Assembly: GCA_965178125.1 (NCBI GenBank)
Contig: OZ237758.1
Span: forward strand, 186,001-250,000
Source: Bilabrum cf. latius
Taxonomy: Eukaryota > Bigyra: Bicosoecida > Bigyra > Bicosoecida
Reading direction: 5' to 3'
DNA: 64,000 bases
Shown here: one piece after another, positions 44,768 through 56,902 of the stretch
Layout: every line of letters starts with the position of its first letter
How positions within the stretch are numbered: position 1 is the first letter of the stretch
The notes under the pieces: model-generated
The model's database searches: none
What the model saw: the letters and a program-made list of their open reading frames with translations, nothing else
What the model was told of the DNA's origin: nothing
Program-made: the position numbers and the translations under genes

Positions 44768-46426
44768 TCACGCCCTCCCTTCCAGCTTGTCGTCCACAAG
44801 GGCGCATATCCTGCACTCGGCATAGTGCGCGCACCGGTCCACTCGCTCGGCGAAATTAGAGAACCGCTCGGCAGCCCGCAGGTCCTCCTCATGCGCGCCC
44901 TTCCCCTCCCACTCTCCACCCCCACCTGAACCTTGACTCCCACTTGCACTCCCACTCTCGCTCTCGGTATCACCCTCGGCCTGCACTCCCTCCGCCACGC
45001 CCAGAGCCTGCCTCCGCCACGCCAGCCTCCCCCAGTACTCCTCCTCCCCCTTGCTGTTCCCCAGCTCGTCCTTCACCGCCTCCCACACATCCTTCCCGCT
45101 CCCCGTGGCGCGGGCATCCACCCCCGCCGCCCTGGAAGGCAGCCACTGCCACAGGTTCTCTGGGCCCCACACGATGGGCACGGCCCCAGCCACCAGCGCG
45201 TGGCTCAGCTCCGGCTCCACCCAGTCCCAGTCCAGAGAGCTCTGCGCCACGATCACGAACCGATAGGTCTTGAGGAGCGCCAGGCGAGTGGGCAGGTGCT
45301 CCAGGGCGCGGCTAAACTATGGGCCGGGCGGTGCTCCCGTGTTCTTCACAGGGCCCGTGTAGGCGTGCACGAGGCCCTCCATCCCGTCGGCCTTTGCCGC
45401 CGCCATAAACTCCCGGAGGCCTTTCATTGCAGTGCCGTGCACCCCTCTGTCGCTGAACATGGCGATGCCCCTCCCGGGGGACTTGTCCCCGGGGCCCACG
45501 GGGGATAGGTAGGGGGCAGCCAGGGGTCCGTAGGTTGCAACCGCTGCGTCCGATGCGGGCGGCTGTCCCCAGGGGCACATCAGGCTGACGGGGATGGTGG
45601 CCTCCTGCGGCGCCGCCGCGCTGAAATCGAACCTCTCCCTCATCTCCTGGCTCCTGAGGGTGTGCCCTGGGTATGCGCCCTCTGGTTCCATGTAGAACAT
45701 GCCCAGCACCGGTCGCCCGTCCTGCCCCTTACCCGGCTGTCTCTTCAGCATCTCGTCCTCCTTCCCGTGCCAGGGCCACTGGAAGCCCCCTTGCACGCCG
45801 AACTTGGGCACGTTCACGGACTCGACAACGATCGCGTCAGGCGCGGCGTCGCCCTCCGTGGGTACGGCTCCACCCTGCTGGTGCTGGAACACGCAATCGA
45901 GGCCGGGGCACGGCTTGTCCACGTGCACGCCGGCCGCTGCCCACATGAGCTCGGCCGAATGCTGGCTCGGGCCTCCCCAGCCCGGCCAGACGCCAGTGTT
46001 GATCTTGCCGCCACCGTCGCCGCCGGTGTACAAAACAATGCGTCGCTTCGTAGGGGGTGATCTCCGTACGATTGGTGGCGGCGTCGGATGAAACTTGCGC
46101 ACGACTGCTGGTGCAGGAGCTGCTGATTGAGGAGCCGGATCAACCATACCAGTTTCAAGCTACTGATGCGAATCTGGCTGCCGAGCTTGGTCATTCGCTT
46201 GAGGCTAAAGAGAGTTTTCAACCTGCTGTTCAGGCGATGTGTCTCTATTCCAGTAGTACAAGGCAACAGATAGCAAGATCGCGACGACAAGAACTATAGC
46301 CATCACTTCCCGGCAAGCAAGGGGGAAATACCGCATAATTCCGCCGGGTCTTCCCTTCTTGCCATGTTTGCCGCCATCATATCGCTGAGGCCTTCTGCCT
46401 AACCCCCCGGGTCGCGGCAACGGCAT
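44768..46426 (-). CDS. Type II membrane glycosyltransferase, GT10 alpha-(1,3/4)-fucosyltransferase family
   Basis: The 552-residue product has a short basic cytosolic tail, one transmembrane helix at residues 41-59 (VMAIVLVVAILLSVALYYW), a stem and a luminal catalytic domain, the layout of Golgi fucosyltransferases that transfer fucose from GDP-fucose. TAG codons at 46207-46205 and 46162-46160 lie in the stem and a third at 45319-45317 precedes the catalytic core. The GT10 donor-binding motif is visible as YRFVIVAQSSLDWDWVEPEL followed by HALVAGAVPIVWGPENLW. An acidic, Gly/Ser-rich insertion follows it. Without reading UAG, the membrane anchor, stem and catalytic core would be three separate ORFs. 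It ends at TGA 44770-44768 and is divergent from PRP8. Confidence 0.75.
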
Positions 46427-46626
46427 GCTTGAATGCTTTTTTGTCCGTGGTCACAGGTGTGACTACTAGTGTATTAAAACGTGATAATTTAGCTTGAATC
46501 TGGTATTCCTCTGTATCATCACATCGCTTCACGACAAGGCTCTTCTATCAGCAACATCCTAGAATTCCCGTAGTATTTGCCACCATTTCGTTTGTTTAAA
46601 GTGCTGAGCCTGCCTGAAGTGGATTA

Positions 46627-49600
46627 ATGTCCGGGAATTGGGGACAAGGGGGACCGTCAGGGAACGGCAACGGGCCAAGGCCAGGTTTGGGCCATGGATC
46701 CCAACTGCCACCTCATCTGGCGGGCGCTCGAGGCCCTCCAGTCGGCGGAATGCAGCAGTAGTTCGGTATTAATCCAATGGGCGGCGGTGCACGGCCGGGA
46801 TTTGGGCTTGGTGGGGGAGGGCTGCCTCCGCACATGCAAGCCATGGGCCGGCCTGGCATGCCGATGCCTGGCTTTCCAATGGGAGGTATGCCGGGGATGC
46901 AAGGGCGTCCAGGCATGCCAGGTATGGGACCTGGTGCCCCGGGTGGATTTGCAGGTCGCCCAATGCCTGGCATGGGCTTGCCTCCGCACATGCTCGGAGT
47001 CCCGGGTGCTCGCCCCATGCCCATGGGAGGGCATCCGGGGGGAATGATGTCTGCCCGCCCCGCCATGGGCTCGGTACCCCCGCGACTACCCCCCGGGGTG
47101 TTGCCGCCTGGTGCTGGGGGCGCTCTTCCCCCAGGTGTAACGAGGGGCCACGCCCAAGGCGGATCGAGCGGGGCAGGAGCAGGAGCTGGCCTGCAGGTTC
47201 GCTTCGCGGGCGGGAGTGTCCCTATGTCGGACGATGGAAGCGGCCCTTCCATGCAGGAAGTGGCCTCCTCCAGCCACTTCGTCTCCCAGACCACCGGGGC
47301 GGGGGGCGGCGCAGTGCTCGCCGCGCCGAGGCGGCAGAAAACGATCGTGAGACACACGAGAACCATGCCGCAGCCAAGAATCACATTGAGACATCCTCGC
47401 CGCAGCCCCTTAGGCTCGATCGCCCGGGAATCTCATGTTCAACTCCTGCCTGCCCCTCGACTGCAGCCGTCCCACGACCATAGCTCCGCCTGTTTGCCCC
47501 CTTACTTGTCCCCGCAGCAACAGCAGAGGGAGGAGAGACTCCGGGCCTGGAAGCGGGCCACCAAGGCCAGGCACTCCCAGAGAGCGTCCTCCTCCGCGGG
47601 GGGTCACGCCGGAGGTGACGCGGGTCAGAAGGAGGAGATGCCGCCCGAGCACGTCCGCAAGACGGTGCGGGACCACGGGGACATGTCCGCCAAGAAGTTC
47701 CAGAAGGAGAAGAGGGTCTACCTGGGCGCCCTCAAGTACGTGCCCCACGCCATCCTGAAGCTGCTGGAGAACATGCCCATGCCCTGGGAGTCCGAGCGCA
47801 AGGTCAAGGTGCTCTACCACGTCACCGGCGCCATCACCTTCGTCAACGAGGTGCCACGGGTGATCGAGCCAGTGTACCAGGCGCAGTGGGCCTCCATGTG
47901 GGTCATGATGCGCAAGGAGAAGACCGACCGCAGGCACTTCAAGCGCATCCGGTTTCCCATCTTCGACGACGAGGAGCCCCCCATCGACTACCAGGAGAAC
48001 ATCCTGGAGATCGAGCCCCCGGAGCCGATCCGCATGGTGCTGGACCCAGAAGACGACGCGGCGGTGGCCGACTGGTTCTACGACCACAAGCCCTTGCAAT
48101 ACGACCGGACCGCCACGAACGGCCCCTCGTACCGCCGCTGGCGGCTCACCGTGGCGCAGCTGACTGCCCTCCACCGGCTGGCCTCCCCCTTGCTGAGCGA
48201 TGCCGAGGTGGACAAGAACAGCAAGCACCTCTTCGACCTGCGGTCCTTCTACACCGCAAAGGCCCTCAACGTGGCCATCCCTGGCGGGCCCAAGTTCGAG
48301 CCGCTCTTCCCAGACACCAAGGAGGACGACATGGACTGGACCGAGTTCAACGACATCCGCAAGATCATCGTGCGCTCCCCCATCCGCACAGAGTACAGGG
48401 TGGCTTACCCGCACCTGTACAACTCCAGGCCCCGCGCCGTGCACCCCCCTCACTTCCACTACCCCGCTTCCGTGTACATCAAGGCAGAGGACATCGACCA
48501 GCCGGCCTTCTACTGGGACCCTGTCCTGAACCCCATCACCATGTACTCGCACAAGGTGCAGTAGGACGCTGAGGACAAGCGGAGGCTCGAGGCGGCCAGG
48601 AGGGCGGCACGCAGGGGGCGGGGCCTGCTGCGTGCCGAGGACGCCAGGAGGACTGGCTGGGGCACGGCGGGGGACGTGGCCCAGGCCATGGCGCAGGACC
48701 AGGAGACCAGGGCCGCGGTGGACTCGGCCGGCGGGGATCCCCTGGCCGTTGCGAGGCGCAGGCGGCTCGCGAGAGAGGCGGAGGAGGAGCGGATGGGCGC
48801 GGGGGCGGCCGGCGGGTCTGCGTCCTCCTTCGGCATGGCTGGGTTTGGCATGGCCGGGACTGGGCGGGGCGCCAGCACGGGCTCCCTGCGAGGGGGCAAG
48901 CATCGCTTCGACCGGTCGGATCCCGCGCGGTGGGAGCCGTCGCTGCGGGCCGCTGCTGACGTGGAGGAGGACCAGGAGCCTCTCAGCATGGCGGGGCGGG
49001 GCGCGCTGGGGGTGCCTCTGCTGGCCCGGGTGCACATCTCGAACGAGCTGACGGCAGATGCCATCGCCCTGTACCACGCCTAGGCCCCTTTCAACCAGAG
49101 GAGCGGGTACACGCGGCGGGCCATCGACGTGCCGCTGGTGCAGAGCTGGTACCAGGAGAGGTGTCCCCCCGGCATGCCGGTCAAGGTGCGCGTCTCATAC
49201 CAGAAGCTGCTCAAGGGCTGGGTCCTGAACGCGCTCAAGAAGAAGGCCATCCGGCCCACAAGCAAGCGCAGCCTGCTCAAGGAGCTCAAGAAGACCAAGT
49301 TCTTTCAGTGCACGCAGCTCGACTGGGTGGAGGCCGGCCTGCAGGTGTGCCGCCAGGGCTACAACATGCTCAACCTGCTCATCCAGAGGAAGCGGCTGTA
49401 CTACCTGCACCTGGACTACAACTTCAACCTCAAGCCCACCAAGACGCTCACCACGAAAGAGCGGAAGAAGGGCCGGTTCGGGAACGCCTTCCACCTCATC
49501 AGGGAGATCCTTCGTCTCACCAAGCTCGTGGTGGACGCACACGTTCAGTTCCGCATGGGCAACATCGACGCGTACCGGCTGGCGGACGGGCTGCAGTACA

Positions 49601-52600
49601 CGTTCGCGCACGTGGGCCAGCTCACGGGCATGTACCGGTACAAGTACCGGCTCATGCGGCAGATCCGCATGTGCAAGGACCTCAAGCACCTCATCTACTA
49701 CCGGTTTAACACGGGACCGGTGGGCAAGGGGCCTGGCGTCGGGTTCTGGGCCCCGGGGTGGCGCGTGTGGATCTTCTTCTTGCACGGCATGGTGCCCCTC
49801 CTGGAGAAGTGGCTCGGCAGCTTGCTGGCCCGTCAGTTCCAGGGCAGGGGCAACCGGCAGAAGAGCATCACGCTGACCAAACAGAGGGTGGAGAGCCACT
49901 ACGACCTGGAGCTGAGGGCGGCCGTCTTCCACGACATCGTGGACATGATGCCCGAGGGCATCCGCAGGACCAAGGCCCGGGTCATCCTGCAGCACCTCAG
50001 CGAGGCCTGGAGGTGCTGGAAGGCCAACGTGCCATGGAAGGTGCCTGGGATGCCCGTGCCCGTGGAGAACATGATCCTGCGCTACGTCAAGGCCAAGGCG
50101 GACTGGTGGACGAACGTCGCCCACTATAACCGCGAGAGGATCGCGAGAGGCGCCACGGTGGACAAGACCGTCGCGAGGAAGAACCTCGGGCGGCTGACCC
50201 GGCTGTGGCTCAAGGCCGAGCAGGAGCGGCAGCACAACTACCTCAAGGATGGACCCTACCTGTCCAAGGAGGAGGCAGTGGCGATCCACGCCACCACGGT
50301 GCACTGGCTCGAGTCCCGGCGGTTCGTGCCCATCCCTTTGCCCCCAATCAACTACAAGCACGACACCAAGCTGCTGATCCTGGCCCTGGAGAGGCTCAAG
50401 GAGGGCTTCATCAACAAGATCAAGCTGAACCAGTCCGAGCGGGAGCAGCTGGGCCTCGTGGAGCAGGGCTTCGACAACCCGCACGAGACCCTGACCATGA
50501 TCAAGCGCAGCCTCCTGCGGCAGCAGGCATTCAAGGAGGTGGGCATCGAGTTCTTCGACCACTTCAGCTACATCAGCCCCGTGTACGCCATCGAGCCGAG
50601 AGAGAAGCTCACGGACGCCTACTTGGACCAGTACCTCTGGTACGAGGCCACCAAGAGGAGGCTCTTCCCGAACTGGGTCAAGCCATCGGACGCGGAGCCC
50701 CCTCCGCTGCTCGTGTACAAGTGGTGCGAGGGTGTGAACAACCTGAGGGGCGTGTGGGAGACGGGCCAGGGGCAGTGCGTGGTGATGCTGCAGACCAAGC
50801 TGGAGCAGCTGCACGAGAAGATGGACCTCATGGTCTTCAACAGCCTGCTCAAGCTCGTGGTGGACCACAACATGGCCAACTACATGACAGGCAAGACCAA
50901 TGTGCAGCTGGCCTACAAGGACATGCAGCACGTCAACCACTTTGGTCTCATCCGCGGGCTGTCCTTCTCCTCCTTCATGTACCAGTACTACTCGCTCATC
51001 GTGGACCTGCTGCTGCTGGGCCTCACTAGGGCATCGGACATTGCGGGCACCCCGCAGCGGCCCAACCCCTTCCTGACCTTCGCTGACGACGACACGGAGA
51101 AGAGGCACCCCATCCGGCTGTACATGCGCTACCTGGACAAGGTCTACATGCTGCTGATGCTGTCGGCGGACGAGAGCAGGGACCTCATCCAGAGGTACCT
51201 CACGGAGCACCCGGACCCCAACAGCGAGAGCTACGTGGGCTACAAGAACAAGCGGTGCTGGCCCAGGGACGCTCGCATGCGGCTCATGAAGCACGACGTG
51301 AACCTGGGGAGGGCGGTCTTCTGGGAGATGAAGAACCGGCTGCCGCGTGCCATCACCACGCTGGAGTGGGACAACTCGTTCGTCAGCGTGTACAGCAAGG
51401 ACAATCCCAACCTGCTGCTCGACATGGCCGGCTTCGAGGTGAGAATCCTGCCCAAGTGCCGCGTGGCGCAGGGCGAGTTCCAGCACAAGGACGGGGTGTG
51501 GAATCTGCAGGACGAGGTGACCAAGGAGCGTACCGCGCAGGCGTTCCTCCGCGTCGAGGAGCGGGCCATCCGCGAGTTCGAAAACCGGATCAGGTACGTG
51601 CTCATGTCCTCGGGCAGCGCGACCTTCACCAAGATCGCAAACAAGTGGAACACGAGCCTCATCAGCCTGATGGCCTACTACAGGGAGGCCGTCGTGCACA
51701 CGCAGGAGCTGCTGGACCTCCTTGTCAAGTGCGAGAACAAGATCCAGACCAGGGTGAAGATCGCGCTCAACTCCAAGATGCCTAACCGGTTTCCCCCCGT
51801 GGTGTTTTACACCCCCAAGGAGCTGGGCGGGCTCGGCATGCTGTCCATGGGACACATCCTCATCCCGCAGAGCGACCTGCGGTACAGCAAGCAGACCGAG
51901 ACGGGCGTGACCCATTTCCGCGCAGGGATGTCGCACGACGAGGACACGCTCATCCCTAACCTCTACAGGTACATTCTGCCCTGGGAGTCGGAGTTTCTGG
52001 ACAGCCAAAGGGTGTGGGCAGAGTACGCAGGCAAGCGGGAGGAAGCCACCCGGCAGAACCGCCGGCTCACGGTGGAGGACCTCGATGACGCCTGGGACCG
52101 CGGCATCCCTCGGATCAACACGCTGTTCCAGAAGGACAGGCACACGCTGGCCTACGACAAGGGCTGGCGCATCCGCACGGAATTCCGCCAGTTCCAGGTG
52201 ATGCGGTCTGACCCCTTCTGGTGGACGTAGGTGCGCCACGACGGAAAGCTCTGGAACCTGAACAACTACAGGACGGATGTGATCCAGGCGCTGGGCGGCG
52301 TAGAGACCATTTTGGAGCACACGATGTTCAAGGGGACGTACTTTCCCACGTGGGAGGGGCTCTTCTGGGAGAGGGCAAGCGGCTTCGAGGAGGCCATGAA
52401 GTACAAGAAGATCACGCAGGCGCAGAGGTCCGGGCTCAACCAGATCCCCAACCGGCGCTTCACGCTGTGGTGGAGCCCCACGATCAACCGCGCCAACGTG
52501 TACATCGGATTCCAGGTCCAGCTGGACCTGACGGGCATCTTTATGCACGGCAAGATCCCCACGCTCAAGATCAGCCTGATCCAGATCTTCAGGGCGCATC

Positions 52601-54993
52601 TGTGGCAGAAGATCCACGAGGGCATCGTGATGGATCTGTGCCAGGTCTTCGACCAGGAGCTGGACACGCTGCAGCTGGAGACGGTGCAGAAGGAGACCAT
52701 CCACCCGAGGAAGAGCTACAAGATGAACAGCTCCTGCGCCGACATGCTGCTCTTCGCCAGCTACAAGTGGAGGGTCAGCGACACGTCGCTCCTGCACGAC
52801 GCCAACGACACCTTCGACGGCACCACGACCAACAAGTACTGGGTCGACGTGCAGCTGAGGTGGGGCGACTACGACTCGCACGACATCGAGAGGTACTGCC
52901 GGGCCAAGTTCCTCGACTACACCACGGACAGCACCTCCATCTACCCCTCCCCGACCGGGGTGCTGCTGGGCGTGGACCTGTGCTACAACCAGTACAGCGG
53001 ATACGGGCAGTGGTTCCCCGGCTGCAAGCCCCTCATGCAGCAGGCCATGGCCAAGATCATGCAGGCCAACCCCGCGCTGTTCGTCCTCCGCGAGAGGGTG
53101 CGCAAGAGCCTGCAGCTCTTCTCCTCTGAGCCCACGGAGCCCAACCTCTCGAGCCAGAACTTCACGGACCTGTTCACGGACCAGATCATCTGGTTCGTGG
53201 ACGACACGAACGTGTACCGGGTGAGCATCCACAAGACGTTCGAGGGCAACACCACGAGCAAGCCCATCAACGGCGCGGTCCTCATCCTCAACCCCAAGGA
53301 CGGCACGCTCTTCATGCGGATCATCCACACGGACACGTGGAAGGGGCAGAAGCGGCTCTCCTCCCTCGCGAAGTGGAAGACCTCGGAGGTGGTGGCCGCG
53401 CTCATCCGCAGCCTCCCGGTGACGGAGCACCCCAAGCAGATCATCATCACGCGTCGGTCCCTCATGCCCTCGCTCGAGATCAACATGCTGGACTTCCCCA
53501 ACATCATCCTCAAGAGCTCCGACCTGCAGCTGCCCTTCCAGGCTCTCCTCTCGGTGGAGCTGCTGGGCGACAGGGTTATCCGCGCCCCCAAGGCGGAGAT
53601 GGTCATCTGCAGCGCCTACGACGACTGGCGCAACAGCATCAAGTCGCACACGGCCTTCTCCAGGCTGATGCTGATCCTGCGCGCCCTCCACGAGTCCATC
53701 GAGGAGGCGAGGGCCATCCTCAAGCCGGACAAGACCGTGATCACGGAGCCGGGGCACCTCTGGCCCACCCTGTCGGACGAGGAATGGGCCAAGGTGGAGA
53801 TCCAGCTCAAGGACCTCATCCTGCAGATGTACGGCCGCAAGAACAACGTCAACGTGGCGTCGCTGACCAACTCGGAGATCAGGGACATCATCCTGGGCGC
53901 GGACATCGCGCCGCCTTCCCAGCAGAGGCAGCAGATCGCGGAGATCGAGAAGCAGGCCAAGCAGCAGACGCAGATGACCGAGACCACGACCAAGAGCTTC
54001 AACATCCACGGGGACGAGATCGTCGTTGCCACGCAGTCCAACTACGAGCAGGACGCGTTCGCCTCCCGCACGGACTGGAGGCGTAGGGCCCTCCTGGCTG
54101 GCTCGCTGCACCAGCGAACCAGGAACGTGTACGTCACGGGGGCGGATCTCGAGGACGAGGGCACCACGTACGTGCTGCCCAACAACGTCCTGCGCAAGTT
54201 TGTGGCCGCCAGCGACCTGAGGACGCAGATCGCGGGGTTCTTGTACGGTTCCTCTCCCGAGGGCAGCACCACGATCAAGGACGTGCAGTACATCGCCATG
54301 CCCCCGCAGACGGGCACTCACCAGAACGTGACGCTCCCCGAGCAGCTGCCCCGGCCGGACCCCCTCACGGAGGGCTTGGAGCTGCTGGGCTGGATCCACA
54401 CGCAGCCGGCCGAGGCCCCCTTCTTGAGCTCGTTCGATGTGGTGACGCACGCCAAGCTCATGGAGTCCCACGGGAGCTCCTTCCCACGCGACCCCGTGGT
54501 GGTGACGTGCAGCTTCGCGCCTGGCTCGGTGTCTCTCAGCGCGTACACGGTGACGGAGGAGGGGCTCAAGTGGGGCAGGGCCAACAGGGACAAGGGCGGG
54601 CAGGACCCGACAGGGTTCTCGGGTCCGGCCATGTGCAGCAAGGCACAGGTGCACCTCAGCGACGCGTTCCGGGGCGCTTTCCTGCTCCCAGCGGAGGGCG
54701 TGTGGAACTACAACTTCATGGGTACGAGGTTCGCCCCAGGGGAGCCGTATGGCCTGCGGCTGGGCAACCCCGAGCCGTTCTACCACGCCTCCCACCGACC
54801 GACGCACTTTTTGCAGTTTACACAAGCGGCGGGGGGCAAGTCGGGCGGTGGCGGAGGCAGCGGCAGCGGGCGGGGCCCTGCCCAGGCCGCCGGTGGCTCC
54901 GACGGCGAGGACTCAACGACGGAGGAGGACCTTATCGCCAAGGTGGGTCGCATGATGGACACCGAGGCTGATATGGAGGACTTTTTCGCGTGA
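46627..54993 (+). CDS. PRPF8: Pre-mRNA-processing-splicing factor 8 (U5 snRNP scaffold)
   Basis: PRP8 forms the catalytic cavity of the spliceosome. The frame is open from ATG 46627 to TGA 54991 (2,788 residues) if TAG at 46759, 48562, 49081 and 52228 (residues 45, 646, 819 and 1868) is read. All regions are recognisable in order: Gly/Met/Pro-rich N-terminus, PRO8NT, PROCN ([20 protein letters not shown]), the RRM-like segment, U5- and U6-snRNA-binding regions ([40 protein letters not shown]), the RNase H-like domain IV ([20 protein letters not shown]) and the C-terminal MPN/Jab1 domain (NVWNYNFMG-type end). Residue 1868 lies in PFWWT[11 protein letters not shown], where other species have His or Asn. 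There is a lineage-specific insertion of about 180 residues before VPLVQSWYQ and a Gly-rich, acidic C-terminal extension. It has no introns. Confidence 0.97.
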
Positions 54994-54994
54994 T

Positions 54995-55018
54995 GCACTG
55001 CACTGCACTGCACTGCAC
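54995..55018. repeat. (GCACT)n short tandem repeat
   Basis: Four perfect GCACT pentamers and a partial fifth start two bases after the PRP8 stop codon. Confidence 0.9.
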
Positions 55019-55092
55019 CGGGTGCTCCACGTGCGCACGGACCCTACCCCTCGATGGCTGGCCCTCCCGTTGAGGAGGGCTGGGAGGAAGTG

Positions 55093-55129
55093 GGGGAAGG
55101 GAAGGGAAGGGAAGGGAAGGGAAGGGAAG
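55093..55129. repeat. (GGGAA)n short tandem repeat
   Basis: About seven GGGAA pentamers lie in the short convergent gap between PRP8 and the next hydrolase gene. Confidence 0.9.
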
Positions 55130-55193
55130 AATATGTCTCAGCGGTCAAGTTGTGGTCGCTTGATTCTAGACCATCATTGTCAAAGTGACAGTC

Positions 55194-56186
55194 TCATGAA
55201 AGTACACTCGCTAGGAATTCGGCCGCGTATTTGGCGGCCCCCTCCGGCACGGCGTGGTCGAGCTTGCCGAACGTCTTGAGCTCCACCTTGCTGCCTCCCT
55301 CCGCGCTGCTTGCCTCTGGCAGGCCCGCCGCTTGTTTCCAGCATTCTGCTTGCCCCTGTGCCCGCTTCGCCCAGTCCCACGGCACGATGTTGTCTGCGCC
55401 GCCGTGCACGAACACGAGCGGTGTTTGAACACCAGCAGGGAGCGGTGAGTGGTCCCCTGCTGTCCCACTTTTCCCTCTCTCCTACTCCTTGGAGACAGGT
55501 CGTTTGTCACCAGTAAATAGTCCTTTTCCTTTCCAGTAGGTATCATTCTAGTCCATTGGCAAGTACCCGCCGAGCACGGCGGCGCCGCCAAGCGGGCAGG
55601 CTCCCGACCAGGTCATGCTGCTCGCAAGCGTCATTGCGCCGCCCATTGAGAATCCAATGAGCCCGCATTTCGTAGCAGGCAGCTTGAGTGCGTCCAGCTA
55701 CTCCCGAATGAGACTTTGCACGGCCTCGATGGCATCATCAAAGCCAACACATTTTTCGTCTACTCGATCTTTCCAAGATTTGCCCCCGCTAGTGTCTACC
55801 TACCGATCGTACCACGCTGGTACAGTTTTTGACATACCATCAATATCGACTATGCCCATCTTCCCAGACTTCGGGACTAATATTCTTGCTGTTGGAAACA
55901 AAATGCGCACAGCATCGTGCATTGACTTGCAGCTCTTAGACGAATCGTAGACATCTGACCCGAGCCCATGCAAAATCAAGACAACTAGATCTGGCGTGGT
56001 ATCAGCAGGGTCAAGTTGAAGGAACTGCAACCATCGTTTTGCGGCGAGGCACTCGTGATTTCCAAAATGAGCTGCGCAACTGAAATATGCGAAGCGATCA
56101 CTCCATTCCTTAGAAATTCGGTTCTAGTCAGCTTCGGAATACTCATGTCCTTTACCAGACAAAATTTCACTTGGGACGCCGGCCAT
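55194..56186 (-). CDS. Alpha/beta hydrolase, acyl-protein thioesterase/carboxylesterase-like (5 in-frame UAG)
   Basis: A 330-residue serine hydrolase when TAG at 56126-56124, 55802-55800, 55700-55698, 55550-55548 and 55484-55482 is read. The oxyanion motif LVVLILHGLGSD, the Trp-containing PAWYDR segment typical of acyl-protein thioesterases, the nucleophile elbow GLIGFSMGGAM (Ser180), the acid in LVFVHGGADNIVPWDWA and the histidine in FGKLDHAVPEGA all lie in one frame, but they are split among several fragments by TAG. The stop is TGA 55196-55194. Likely a lipid or acyl-protein esterase. The gene is less GC-rich than its neighbours and has the densest TAG usage in the window. I chose ATG 56186; an upstream ATG at 56378 would add 64 residues through an extremely G/C-rich palindromic stretch and looks less like protein. 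Confidence 0.75.
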
Positions 56187-56474
56187 ACTTAAGCCGTAAT
56201 TTGAATCATTTGCCAGTTGCTCATCAAACCCCGGAACCCGGAAATGTAAGCAGCACGACAGCCCGGGACGGGCCCCGGGGCCCCGGGGCCCGGCCGCGGC
56301 GCGGTTACCGCGCTCCCCATAAGCCAGGCATGCTTTCACGGTTGCTGGGATGGTATATGATACAGCCGCATGCAACATCTTTGCAATTCACGAGCACTAC
56401 TGCATGCATCGCTGCTTCCAGAGGTAGGCTCGCTTGTGACACTTTGTGCTGCAGTGGCCCGGGTGTGATGACGA

Positions 56475-56690
56475 ATGGCGCGAGTGGGGTGTCTGTCGGG
56501 TCGTTGGGTGCAGCTCCTGCGGGACGCCCTCTTTGCTGGTGTGACGAGTGAGCTCCCCGCGGACGGGTCCTATCCCGATGGACAGGGGCTGCTTGCCGAG
56601 ATTCATTGGGCGACTGTACTGCTGGCGGGAACGGCGCGGGAGTTGCGCACTGGATGCCTCGGCGGTGTGACATATGAAATGGTGCGATGA
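56475..56690 (+). CDS. Possible small protein of unknown function
   Basis: A 71-codon frame from ATG 56475 to TGA 56688 encodes a hydrophobic-patterned segment (QLLRDALFAGVTSELPADG, LLAEIHWATVLLAGTAREL). The same frame continues beyond the TGA with VVTAKWALNVTRVLG to a TAA at 56787, so this may be part of a broken gene or an exon whose borders I cannot find. No family is recognised. Confidence 0.2.
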   Translation: MARVGCLSGRWVQLLRDALFAGVTSELPADGSYPDGQGLLAEIHWATVLLAGTARELRTGCLGGVTYEMVR

Positions 56691-56817
56691 GTGGTGACAG
56701 CCAAGTGGGCTTTGAATGTCACGCGGGTGCTTGGGCGGGGTCACGATCGTGGTGCAGTGCTCGTGCGTCGTGCGGTTCGTGCTGCCTAACTACGCGATGG
56801 ACCAGAATGTTGCACCG

Positions 56818-56902
56818 GTGGAGCAGATGCAGGGGTGCAGTGGAGCAGATGCAGGGGTGCAGTGGAGCAGATGCAGGGGTGCAGTGGAGCAGATGCAGGA
56901 GG
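56818..56902. repeat. 22-bp tandem repeat, about four copies
   Basis: Copies start at 56818, 56840, 56862 and 56884 with the shared core GTGGAGCAGATGCAGGGGTG; the last one is partial. Confidence 0.9.

Noticed and set aside
49195-54825. A 1,876-codon open frame on the strand opposite PRP8
   Set aside because: It mirrors the PRP8 codons. With strong third-position G/C bias the antisense frame rarely forms stops. The sense strand encodes an unmistakable PRP8, and the antisense product has no recognisable motif.
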